Made by a program: the position numbers and the translations under genes. Positions 38,501 to 51,318 of a stretch of DNA of 64,000 nt are shown in pieces. How positions within the stretch are numbered: position 1 is the first letter of the stretch; every line of letters starts with the position of its first letter. Under the pieces are notes generated by a model that was not told the origin of the DNA, ran no database searches, and saw only the letters and a program-made list of their open reading frames with translations. Origin of the DNA: Cristatella mucedo (Eukaryota; Bryozoa; Phylactolaemata; Cristatellidae); assembly GCA_009760855.2 (NCBI GenBank), contig WPIO01000029.1, forward strand, positions 3,874,001 to 3,938,000, read 5' to 3'.

Positions 38501-41500
38501 TTGAGATAAGCAATTCTTAGGTTGCTCAGTCCAAATTCGATCGTGTCTGGCTAGCAGCCAATGCTTAAGAAGGGAAGGGCCTTTATCTCAACCCTGCGTT
38601 TGTATATAAATTGCTGCTTCCATAAATGATCGTCCTATGCAGTCTTTGCACTTGGGGTGCATATAGAAATGTCAATGCCTGCTGGATGTTTTAATCCTCA
38701 GATCTTTTATAGGTACTGTAGAACTGAAGTACAAGTATGCGACCGTGGAACTATTTTCAGCTGATTGCCTGGCAGTCCTAATCAACATACTTCAGGTAGG
38801 TATGGCTATGAAAGAGCCGGGCGGGTGGGATGACCACTTTCCATTGTAGCCGCTGTTGATGAGGATTCTTTTAAAGGCAATGGGGTGACCAGCTTTTGCT
38901 ACTTGTTTTTATTTAGTTGCCTCTTTCCTTGACCTGTTTTGCTCCAATTCCATAACCACCCATAGTTTGCCCATTAGTACTGTCTCAGGGTCACAGAAAG
39001 GTGTCTTCTTTGTAACCCGGCAATAGGACTGTGCACACCATTTCACAAGATTGTTAATGATAAAAATTTAATTCATTTGTTTAGCACCCTAAGAGAACTT
39101 GATCTCTATTCAGGTGCTTCACGTGTGCCCGGCGGGCTCGAGCCCATGACCTCGGCCATCAAATGCATTCACCCTGACCTTGGTCGGGGCAAGCACCCTA
39201 GCAACTAGGCCTAACCAGCATGACATTGCTGCAAAACGACGCTATCCACATGTATCGTTCTTTAGAAACTGGCCGACAAGCAGCTGCGCACGTGGCAGCG
39301 AGGTGTTCCAGACCGGCATGCCTACAGAGACCGGCTCGTGGCCACCATAAAGCCGACTCTCGAACTGGTAAAAGCAATCCTCACCCATCTCATTGCTTCT
39401 CGAACGGCCAGCGAGTTCAACGACACCAGCTGCCTCGCTGCACTGTTCTCAGTATATACGGTTATGTGCTCTCTGCCACCTGGTGGTGTGTATACAGATG
39501 ATATTGTTAAGGTAATTGCAGACTATTTAATGCTTGCACTTATGTGTATATTATGTTGCAGAGTTTTTTCTTCTAAATCTGTCGACGTGGTTGCAGATCG
39601 TCATTTTGTGTGCTTGCTGATTTTGCTCCTACCTGACGTGATTGGTACTTGCTCGGTGGGGAAAATGTGTTGCTTTCATTTTAGTTGATTTGGCCTTCGG
39701 TTGTTCTGTATTTTGAAATAGTTGAGTATACCCCACGTCGTGGTACCCATAGAGATCCCATTTTAGGTATCACTGCTGCTTTGTCAAGATAATAATAAAA
39801 ATAATGATAATATATTTGTATAGCACCCTCAGAGAACTGAATCTCTTTCTAGGCACTTTACAGCGGCTGTGTAGAAAGTAATACCAAATGATGGATAGTA
39901 ACATCCACAGGCATCATGTAAGCAGGTACGTGCACACGAAGAACAAATTACATAGACACGCCAAATGCTTTAATAAACAGGTGTGTTTTAAGCTTCTTTT
40001 TAAATGTCGTCATGTCAGAAGACGCTGTGATGTGCATAGGTAGTGAGTTACAGGCTTTGGGAGCATAGGAACTAAAGGCAGTCTCCAACGGTTTTGAGGT
40101 TCATACGAGGTACAGCTAAACGATTTGAGTCAGAACAGCGGGTTGTACGATTCTTCACCTGGTGGGGAGTAGTTCTGATAGGTACGCTGGAGCCAGATAA
40201 TGAAGGGACCGAAAAGTTAGTGACAGAAAGATCTGGGCCGTTAGTATATCCCCATTTATTAGGTTCCGTGTCGGCAAGTTTTTGCTATGCCTACGTTGGG
40301 GTACCCTGACAGATGTGTGCATTCTATTTCCAGCAGGTGCTAACTCAACGAAACCATGCTAATATCAACTGTCAAGTGGTCGGGTTTTTTCGAGCTCGGG
40401 TTAATTTTCGCGTCTGGGCACATTTTGTGAACTCGAGGTTCAGCCAGAAAAAAGCTCGATCATTTCATAGTGATGCCACTTTGCTGGCTGATAAGCTTCA
40501 TGCTAATAATGGGACGTAGTGCCAACTGCTGGTAGATAACTGCATATGTCGCGTACAGTTGTCCATACAGTCTTACGAGTGTCCATTTGTTGAAGGTCAC
40601 ATTCAGCTTAGAGAACTATTTTTTATCTGATGCCTTCCAGCTGATGGCTACCCGAGCCTTCTTCTTTACACGGATCTCGATCGTTTGTCTGGGCTCAATG
40701 CCCTGCTTCCTGGAACTCTTTATGCATCTTATTCTTCAGTCTGTGACAGGGGAGCCAAGGCTTGCTTTTTTGATATCCTTCAGAGATGCTGGCTTTCAAT
40801 GGGCATTTAATTGTGTTCTGTGACCTACATCAGCAAACTTCTGAGTTTTGCGTATGTGCAAATATGGATAAATTGCATCTCTTGTTGGCTTTAGTTGTCG
40901 TTGAAATTGTAGGAGGTTTGCTGTAAGCTTTTGCATTTGTGCAGACTGTGACCGTTGATGCAGTTAACGGCTTTGAGCTCCTCTTTGTTGAGATGCCATT
41001 GTGGCCGACTTGATGCATTTTGTTGCTCTGTGCAGGCAACTTACATGCATCTGTAAGAACTGAAAGAGGCAGCTATTTTTTTTAAATTTTTTTATATTCC
41101 AGAATGAAGAAAGGGTGACTGAATCAATATGCTGCTGGTTTTGCTATTTCAGTTACTTCCCTATATGTTTGCAACCTAGTGCCATAATGTGGCCAAGCTA
41201 AGCTGTTAGGCCCGGGCAACCTGTTGCTGGACTTGGCCGTTTCTTTTTCTGCTGCCGATTCTCGGTTACATGCCCAGCATTACAAGTTGGCACTTCGAAA
41301 TAACTACTTGCACGTGTCACATGGCATACCGTGTCTTTACAGATTCAAGTGAATATCGTAGAGACCCTAATAGCATTTACACAGGCACCACCATCGTCCG
41401 GAATTTCTGACCGTGACGAAAGTAAGTTGCTCAGACCTTCAGCCCAAGTTTATTTAAGCTGCTGTTCTGACAAGCTAACAGGCCAACTCCATCTTCAATC

Positions 41501-44500
41501 GTTATAGCGATCGTGTGTGCTCTGTGGACAAGCATGGTCAGAGAGCTGCTCAAGTATGTGCTCACCTCGCCATACACGTTCCTCGGTGGTCTTATGCTGC
41601 TTTCCGAGTTACTTCCGCTCCCTCTTCCGACTGTAAAGGTAGCCGCTCAGAATTTTGCAACTACTCCAGGCACGGTGGCTGATCAGAGCCTTGCGATTGG
41701 AATGGCGGTGGCAGCAGTGAATTGCAGAAGACAGTGGAGCATGCACTTGCAACCACTTGGGCCATCCATCGATGCCATCTTGAGATCTTTGGCAGGTATG
41801 TAGATCATGCACTTTTTTGCGTCAGAGCATCGTAGTTCCTCAGCCGACGATTAAGCAACTCATTTTGGAGATTCCCAGTGTGGTGCCTGCTTTCTTCCTG
41901 ATCCCCTTACCTGCCAGTGTCATTTCGTTCCTCGAAATACTTAGCAATGCACCATTTTTAGTCAAGTAAATCTTGGTGAAGCCAATCAGCTCGTGTGTCA
42001 TTTTTGTATACAAGAAAGCTGCATTGCAGCCTCTGCCTTCCTAAGCTGGTGCCTTCCTTGAGAAATGCTCCCACAGCCTGGAACTCCCTCCCGACCTGCA
42101 TCAGAACATCCCCTGACCTGACCACATTTAAAAGAAACTTAAAAACATACCTATTTAGGACAGCATTTAGTGGGTCCTTGTGATTCGTCCTCGATGTGCT
42201 TATGCGTGCTGACACTGTTCATGCTGCCACTAACCACATTTGCATGCTGACCCAGTGCATGTAACCCCTAACCATGTTATTCATTTTGTTTGTTTTTCAA
42301 GCATGATTTTACTTACTATTCTATTGCGTATCACTTTGCATAAATGTAAAGCGCCTAGAAAGAGATTAAGTTCTCTGAGGGCGCTTTATCAAGTGCAATA
42401 TTATTATTATATTATTATTAACGTTCCTTCTCTGCACTTTACCTCGGATAATCCATAACATATTGATTGGCATCCTCCCTAGCACTAATTGCATGATCGA
42501 TTTCTTAAATTTGGCAGGCCAAATTAGTGTTTTAATGATGCTCTCGAGCACAAATATATCGTGCAGATGTGATCGGATAGTGATCGAGCTTAGCATCACT
42601 TCAGTTTTGTATAGCTCACGGATACGGATACTGGTGAATACTCGAGACTAAGATCTACTCTCGGTCGTAACTTGGATTCCAAGCTACAAATTGTCTCGGG
42701 GAGACCGTGACGATTTCTTAACTATCCAAAGGTTTAGGTATACAGTGTACCGGAATAGGCCTGCAAAATGTCTGCTTAATGCTGAGACAGCAGATAGTCA
42801 GGCGGACCATGAACTTAGCCAATCAAAGCTGATTGATTATACTTAATATTAGGAAGGCTTCCTTGCTCTAATGAAATTACAGGCTCTTGTCATTTTTTCG
42901 TAGATCCACCACTTCAAGTTAGCTTGAGAGCGCACGAGTGCTCGTTGTCGTTGGGCTCTCTGAGCAGATGAAGATCTAGCTAAGTGCCATCCATTTGCAA
43001 CCGACTTCCTGCTTGTGGGAAAAAATCTTAACCTTTGTCAGATCAGTGCTAATTCATATGGTTGGTGGTTTATTTGCTGCCTCACTGACATCCCTACTGT
43101 CGGCAACCCGAAATTACGTGTTGTGTAGGATTAGGTAGGAAACTATAATATTAATAATAGTAATAATAAGAATATATCATTTGTCTAGCAACCTTATGCC
43201 AACTAAATTACTATCCTGTCACTTAACAACTCTCTGCAGGAAAAGCAGTAAGCAAGGGCTAATGACATTCATGGTATCATGCTTTGACACACTTGCTAGA
43301 GCACACTAGTGCCATGCAAAGACCAGCTTGCAAAAGCACACAAGAAGACACTTAGTGCTGCCTGTTTGCAGTGTCCCTGGTTACTAGCATGCGCTGAATC
43401 ATGAACAGATACGCACGGAAACCAAACGGCAACAAAAAAGACAGCTCACTGGGGTGAAGGGAAGCTGTGGAACAGATGCGACTTAGCTGCAACTTAAATT
43501 CTGAAAATCACTGTAGGTGATGACAGAAGCCAAAGTGCATTCCAGAGTTTTGGTGCATTCGATCTGAAGATCCTATCTCCAAAAGATTTAGATTTAGCCC
43601 GAGTAACTACAAGATTACCTGAAGTCGAAGATAGGGAGGAACAAGTGCACACTGGGGTAGCAAGGAGGCCGGATAGGTAGGCTGCTGCAAGCGACTGAAG
43701 TGAGCTGTCAGGCAAACAGGGATCTTGAAGTCGATCGGTGCTTGACAGGGAGCCAGTGAAGCTCAAAAGGAAGTGATGTGATGTGGCAGCTATGCTATTG
43801 ACAGCAGTCTGGAAGAGCTGCTGAGTTTTATTCCAGTTGCTGCCGATTAATGGCAGATGCCAAGAGTCCTGAATGCAGGGTATTGAAGTAATCTAAACGT
43901 GTTGTCACTAATGCGTAGTTAGTTTGGCTGCTGTCGTACTCTTGATCTAAGCAGGCCCTGGTTTTAGCTATGTTCCTGAGCTGAAAGTAGACTGACTTGA
44001 CAATGGAGGTAATGTGCTCGTTCAACGACAAGTCGTTCTGGAATAGTGCGCCCAGGCTACCGGTAGATGGCACTGGAGTGATGGTAGATGAGCCAATCTT
44101 ATGGGTGAGGCCTTCCAACTTAAGGTTGACACTAGGCTTGTCCAGAACTATTAGGTTGATCTTATCGTCGTTAAGCTCAAGGAAGGTGCCGGCCATCCGT
44201 GTTCTAACGTTTATGCAGGTTGCCAGGGAATTAAGTGAGTCGGATGAGAAGCAAGGCTTAGAAGGGTCGAGGGATATTTAGAGTTGAGTGTCCTCGGTGT
44301 GGAAATGACAGCCAACATTGTGTTTAGGTATGACGTCGATCAGAAGGAGAGTGTAGGTAGTGAAAGTAAGAGAGCCTAAGATCCAATGCTGAGGTGCCTG
44401 ATCTGTCAAAGGGTCCCCGGATTTGCCGATAGCCATTTATATTTATACTCGGACATCTCTTACTGAGGTAGGACCTAACCTAGGTTGGCACTGTGCTAGG

Positions 44501-47500
44501 TATACCTAGGCATATATCGAGAGGCAACACAGAAGGATCCCGAATTGATCCTATAATCAATTGTGTCAAATTAAAAGATTTAGTTCTTTTAAGGTACCGA
44601 GTTAGCTCGATCTGGTGAACCTATGTAATCATTTAGCTGCTGGGCCACCACTCGTTCAAATGTCTTGGGTAAGAATGGTGAAAGAGAGGCTGATGAAAAA
44701 GTTCTCATCCCGGGCTGTAATGAGTGGCCCGACACAGGCTTTTTTCAGAGAGGAGGGGACATCACCAATGACCACAGAAATATTTACAAGTTTTATTATG
44801 GTGGGCAACAACTGATAAATAAGTAGAATTGTTGGCATAGGGTCTAAAGAACCTGCTGGCGATATGCAGGTTCAATAGAAGACCAGCATTATGTCGAATA
44901 TGCCATATTTTCATACTTCACCGTGAGCTCGAACGTGCCACTAAAGGGTTTAATTGTGGTACAGACAAATAGTCAAAATACATATAGCTTTATAACTTTC
45001 AGGCCAAATGATAGGTTCATCGTTGCATGGAAGTGGGGCCGATTGGGGAAGTTAGCATGAATCCTGCCACTGGTTTTAGACATCGTTGGTTCAACTTCCC
45101 AGCACAAATGTGTTATAACCAGTATATCCATATCCATTATACCCATCTTTCTTTCAAAAGCTACGATGCTTCTTTGGGGTATCTAGTGCTATATTTTTAT
45201 GGCTGAAGGTTCTGCTACATATTTCTTAAACAGTTTGCTTGCACGACGTACTTCATAGTAAACCCATTTGGGTTGATCAGCCTAACTACAAAGACTTATG
45301 AAAAATTGCAAGCTTTCCCAGGCTTAAAAGAATGAAGTTCAAATGTATGCATGAAATTGTAAAAAGTGAAGTCTGAAAGACTTTTGCCCGGCTACTATGA
45401 CTGTAGAAAGTCGTCCATTCCTTAGCTGCAATGCCAAGTAATCCTCATCAGCTAGCTGTATCGGCAGCTAGTACGATTCGTCAACGGTATTTGTGATGGA
45501 TAATGAATAGCTTACCCCAGTTACTGCTAAATGCCCCACGCTTGCTACATACAAACTACACTGTCTTATGGACTGGGTAGCAGCACAGAGAACTGTTTGG
45601 GATCAAGGCAAGCGTAGATCCCTCAAATAGGCTCACACGCTTCCGGTATCGAAAAACAGGGTCCAGACAGTGAGCCACTGCTGCCTGGCCGAATTCTTGC
45701 TTGACTTGTAGGAGATGGCTAGTTGGTAGTCAGATGTATTTGCTCATTCTTTTGTTTTAGGTACTAGCTGCCTGCATCTGCAGCACGTTCTACGGCGTGT
45801 GTGCTGGCAGCTGTGTGACCTTTCGCCTGGTACAGCGATGCTTGTTTGCCGGTGAGTGCTTGTTAGTGAGCATGCAAACTCATCTGTGTGTCTCTTGTAG
45901 GCCAATGTATTCGATACTGAAATTTTAATAATAAACCTTACTGCACTATACTATTTATTGTCAAGCTGCTTTGGCTTGCAATGAGAGAAACTTGGTGGTC
46001 CATATTCTTTACTCTTTGCTGATTTGAGGTTTTAATGCTTCTTTGATTTGCAGCAAATGTAAAGCGCCTAGAAAGAGATTAAGTTCTCTGAGGGCGCTTT
46101 ATCAAGTGTATTATTATTATTATTATTTGCCATCTCTGCACAAATGCAACAATTAGGGACAAATAAGCTGCTGTTTCTCCTTTGCCTTTAGTCTTACAAA
46201 ACTTATATCAAAATAAGTTTATTGGCGTTGATCCTTGTGGCATGCACAGTAAATGCAAGCCAGAGTAAATATCAATGCCGTTCCTAAGAATGTTTAGATA
46301 TTACATGTTTCCAATGTTTACTTTGCTATTGAATTTGCATGGTCTTCTCCATATCCATCCACGGTTGCTGCATAATTGGAATGAATGGTGTCTTGTGCAT
46401 TTGATCAAACCATTATGGCTGATCACTTGAAAGAATTACGAATCTCTAACCTGCCTAACTTCAAGTGGAACTCGGGCTTCCAGAGTCGAAATCTGAGTTG
46501 ATAATGTGGTTGTTGTCGTTCGATTTCAGCCCAACCCTTCTGTCTTTACTCGTCAAACTCGATAAGATAGGTTATGCTGAGCTGGCTTAGGCCAGTGGTT
46601 AAAGTGCTTGCCTCGATCAAGGTCTGGTCGAGGTCGTGGGCTTGATCCCCGTGGCATACGTGAAGCGACCGACTAGAGATTAAGTTCTCTTAGGACGCCA
46701 TACAAATGAGTTATATTTATTTATTTGTTTTTATCACACGGCCTTATTGCAGAGCGAACTTGGAATACCAGGGGGACGAAGAGCTGCCATTGACCTTGTA
46801 CTTATTGATGACTAAGGCTGACCTGACGCTTATCGTTGCAGCAATGTAGTTTTTGTTAATTTTACTAATTGGTTTAGTTTTTTATTTTTGATCACAACTG
46901 ACTAGCTATCTTCTGACCGTGGTCTTTGGGCTACCACTGCTGCAGGTGCTTGCTGGATGCATTATTCGAAAGCATGGAGGCCGACAAGGAAATCAGGGCC
47001 ACCACTTCCGTGGCAGCAGCTGCAGCGACTGCTACTACTGGTGCCAGCGTATCGAGCACTACCATAGCAAATCCGACGGCGCCCGCCATCGTTGTGGCTT
47101 CACCAGCCAATTCGGTGATAATCACGTGCACTCCTGAGCACGACACCACAGGAAAAGTGCCTATTCTGGCTTCGTCGTCTAGTTCTGCAGCTCCGCCTGT
47201 GACATTGCTGAGTACCAGTCAACAAGAAGCTAGTCACCCAGCACCACTTGCTGCAGCTGCCGGTGGCAGCAATAAGCTGGAAGCCAGCTCACTGACGTCG
47301 CGGACGCTTGGCCTAATATCGTATCTTGTGTGCCATCCTCCAGCAAAAGCCGCCATCCTCTGCATGATCAAATCGAGGTACGTGCCTTGGCTTAGTCTGT
47401 GCTATCCCTCTTCTACATGGCAAGCTTGCTCACGTTCATTGACGATGAGCTCTTTCGTGATTAGTAGGAGAAATTTCTCGGTCGGATCACTCTTCGAACT

Positions 47501-50500
47501 GTAGTAACTTTGTAGAACTTTCACTGTCGGCTTGGCTACAGGGCTTGCCCGAAAAATTCACGCACCTAGAGGTTCATGATTTAACCTCAAGATTTTTTAA
47601 TGTTTCGTCTTGGACACCTGGCCAAAAAAATTTCACCAGACCATAGGATATGCGCGAGTTAGCAGTATTTGTTGCGAAACGTGCATGCTACCATTTAGGT
47701 TTTCTTACCAGGTGCAAAAGAGTGTGAAATGACCCTGTTTGCAGTATTTCGTGCAATTTCTGGCTTCTGTCATAGTTACCATTCTTCAGCAATATTATTT
47801 TCTAGTCTCTTCGGTGCACCACGAGATGCATGAAGTATCATCATCTCTAAAAATGTATCTCAGCAGACGTCTTAAGCATTTTTTGGCCATCAGTCAGAGT
47901 TTGAAGCATGCTATTTTGAGCATGTACATCCATAGGCTTGAAATGATTCGAAGAGATGCAAGAAATTAATGACACGTTGGAAATGAAAACCACCCAAGAT
48001 TGTTTTCCAATAAACAAAGAATTAAACCGTTCATTTTAATTATTTCCCAGGGCAGAACTGGCTCACTTTGTTAGATGTAAGAACCAAATATAACTACATT
48101 GTCATAATTTCAGTGAAAACTTTATAATGCACACAGGTCACTGTGGTTTGGCATTTTGGGTATTTGCTGGTTTCTCGCCTTAACTGAACTGCCGATTCCT
48201 CGCCTAGTCTCGGATCACGTCGGCACATGGTCAAAAGAAGAAGTCTCAAACCTTGATCAATCCTGAACTAGCGCCAGGCATAGTCGTCGATTTTTTCTAG
48301 TGTGGAATACCTGACACATCCGAAAATTCTTCCTTCGCAGTGTTCTTTCTGATGGTGGTGCCAGATACCGTCCTTCAGTAACTGCATGTTTCCTCCGAAA
48401 GCATATGAAGCTGCCAAAAAGAGAAAGTAAATTCTGTATGTTTTTGCTCCTAGTAGGCCAACTGAGGTGGCAACATGTACAATATGGAACATTCATTGCT
48501 TTCCCTTATTGATCTTACCTGCGGTAGTATTTTTGGGCCTGATTTTGAAAAAGTCAGCAGCGTTTCAGATTTCTCTTTATTCTCACGGTGCCTTGATTTT
48601 ATGGGAAAGCACTGCCTATTATTATGAGTGCGTGCTTTGCCGTTGTATCCTTGTAGTTACGACTCAAAGTCAGACGAGAAGTACCAGCAACTTCTACCGA
48701 GGCTGTTTGCTTTTTTGAACACGGTATCAGAGAGACACACCCATGCTCAAGCACAAGAGTTCATTGTGGTAAGCTGTGCGTGGCTGTGGACATATTGCAA
48801 GGTCAGAGTGGGGAAGCCCGTTCTTATGCTTGCTCGTCTGCTGCTCACCTGCCCCATATAAATCACGTAGCACGATGGCGCTATCCCGGTTGACTGTGCC
48901 CTCACAGAATCTCTGAAGCATGCAGACTGCTTTGGCTGGCGGCGCTGAAAGGCCTGCCAGGCTTTCAACACCTCTAGCAGCTGCTCGCTCGACGATAATG
49001 TTTGTTAGTGCAACTTGGTCTGTCTCACTCCCTCCTGCCTGGTCCAGTTAGCCAAGCGTGCCTTTGCAGAAAAGGCTGCATGGCGGAAACTTTACTGTAC
49101 GAGCTTTCGGTTGTCTCGCCTGCTTCACTGTGCACTAGGCTCGACAGCTCTAGCGCGGATGCCGAAAGCTGCCATCGAATATGTCTGCAGTGCTCTTGAT
49201 TTTTAATCCAGCAAACCCATGTTTCATATACCTTAGCTGCCACAGCTTTTGGTCGAATTGAGGATGCAAGTCAGAATTCTCACTCTAGCCAACAGCCCCC
49301 TCCCCACTGGGCTTCTTTAGACCTAGCTAAGCTGCTACCAGCCGATTCAGCCTACTCGGATCTTCTCTGGGTGATACTGTGGTGGACGTCCTTTTATTTT
49401 GTTTGAATCCTAGCTGATTAAATTCTTTTTGTATAGCGACAGAAGAGCCTTTACGGCTATCACCACCGCTTGCAGTGGCGATAAAGGATCGCCCACTGCA
49501 GGAATCGAACCCACGACCTCGGGACCAAGGTCGTGAAAGCAACCACCTTACCTAGTGTGCCAAGACTCTTAAGAGCCAGTTGCTTTTCTTCTGCAGGCCC
49601 TATACTGTAGAAGCCTGCTTCCACCATTTATGCAGTCATATTTTCTCTTCTGGTGCCAATTCTTGTCATTCCTTTTCCACCATTTTTTTAGCTGCTCCTT
49701 TGCTGCTGCTTACCCTGTCAGCTTTCCTTATTCTGCTCTGCTTACTCGTTTTGTGAATGCGGATCCTGTGGGAAACCGAGGACAGCTGCTGGGCTTTCGA
49801 GTGCACTGTAGAGAACTCACATAGTGCTTGTAATGCCAGCAGCACAGTCGGCGTGGTTTTGTGGAATGGCAGGCAGAGGCACGCTTATTTAGTCATTCAT
49901 TCATTTGAGCTCGCAGTGCATAGCGTTTTCTGTCCTCAGTTGTTCCTGACGAGTGCATCTGTATGCATTTTATCCATGAATGGCGGCAACCGTGCCCATG
50001 GACGACCTACTTTTGTCATATGGAGCATGCCTATAGGCAGAGCCAGGATTTTCATCTGGGGGGGCAAGGCCGGCAAGATTTATATGTAGAGAGCAAGACT
50101 CGCAATCAATGAAAAATTATTTGTGCAAAATCACTGTTTATTCGACAAGAGCTCGGTCGTTACTCATTGAGTGGGATCATTGCATAATTTTGTCGTTGGT
50201 GACCGGCGCAGGGGCTGGGCATGTAGGAATAGGGGGCCGCCCAGTTTGCCGCCCTACTGTGGGGGAGTGCCCTCTGCTCCTCCTCTAGCTCTACCACTGA
50301 ACAAACTTGCTATTAAGATGTCGTGTGCTAAAGCCATCCCAGCAAAGCATTGTCGATGTTTTGTTTTGTTGCTGTACTTCGCCTTCCGGTGGCCAGAGAA
50401 ACAGTGCCTTGAATGCCAGTTCACGTTTGAATATAGCGCTCCATAAATTTACATTCCTAGGCGATTCCTTCAGCTGCCTCTTAATGCGTTAGCTTTCCAG

Positions 50501-51230
50501 CCTGCCATCTTACTCTGGAAGCACGGTTACCCTTCTAATGACTACCAGCTGTGGCTGGCCTTCCTTGCCTCCCCCCCCAAAGCGTGCATCCTCCTTGGTC
50601 TGTGGGTGGTGCATGGACGATGCATGCGTACACTGTGTCTAGGGGCTCTGTAGAACGATTGAGCATTTAGTAGATGCACCGAGCTTTCAAACGGCGACTC
50701 CCGGTGGTGACTGCTTTTGTCTTTAGTGGTTGCGTGGTGAGTATGCAGATGACCTCCCGACCCCGAGATAAGCATGCACTGGGAACAGCCTCCCGGTGCT
50801 TATCGTAGGTGAAATCGTTTTTGTAGAAGGGAGGGAGAGGGGGAGCTCAGCACCTACTGCTGCCGTGATGCTCAGCAAGTGCTGCGGTGGATGGCGAGTC
50901 GATCTTCTTTGCGCAAGGGCGTTTTGGCAAGCACGGCAGCTCGTGCTTGCCAAAACTTTCCGCTGCTGCCTTTTTGCCTGTGGCACCTACGCTACGCTGC
51001 AGTCGGTGTCCCTCAGCTGCAGTCGGTGTCCCTCAGCTGCAGTCGGTGTCCCTCAGCTGCAGTCGGTGTCCCTCAGCTGCAGTCGGTGTCCCTCAGCTGC
51101 AGTCGGTGTCCCTCAGCTGCAGTCGGTGTCCCTCAGCTGCAGTCGGTGTCCCTCTGCTTCAGTCTGTGTCCTGCCACCACCTTTTGCCTGTGGCACCTAT
51201 ACTTCGATGGGTCTCCTGCTTTCTGTTAAA

Positions 51231-51318
<88 letters not shown>

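Larger units (their letters stand above)
41796..45760 (+). other. VIRMA intron 24
   Basis: 4.0 kb with a young LINE (42067-42425, plus) and a longer decayed LINE (43140-44900, minus). The rest (42426-43139 and 44901-45760) shows nothing recognisable. Confidence 0.65.

Noticed and set aside
51001-51171. Regular 20-bp repeats as a CRISPR array
   Set aside because: The units are directly tandem with no spacers, and the DNA is eukaryotic.
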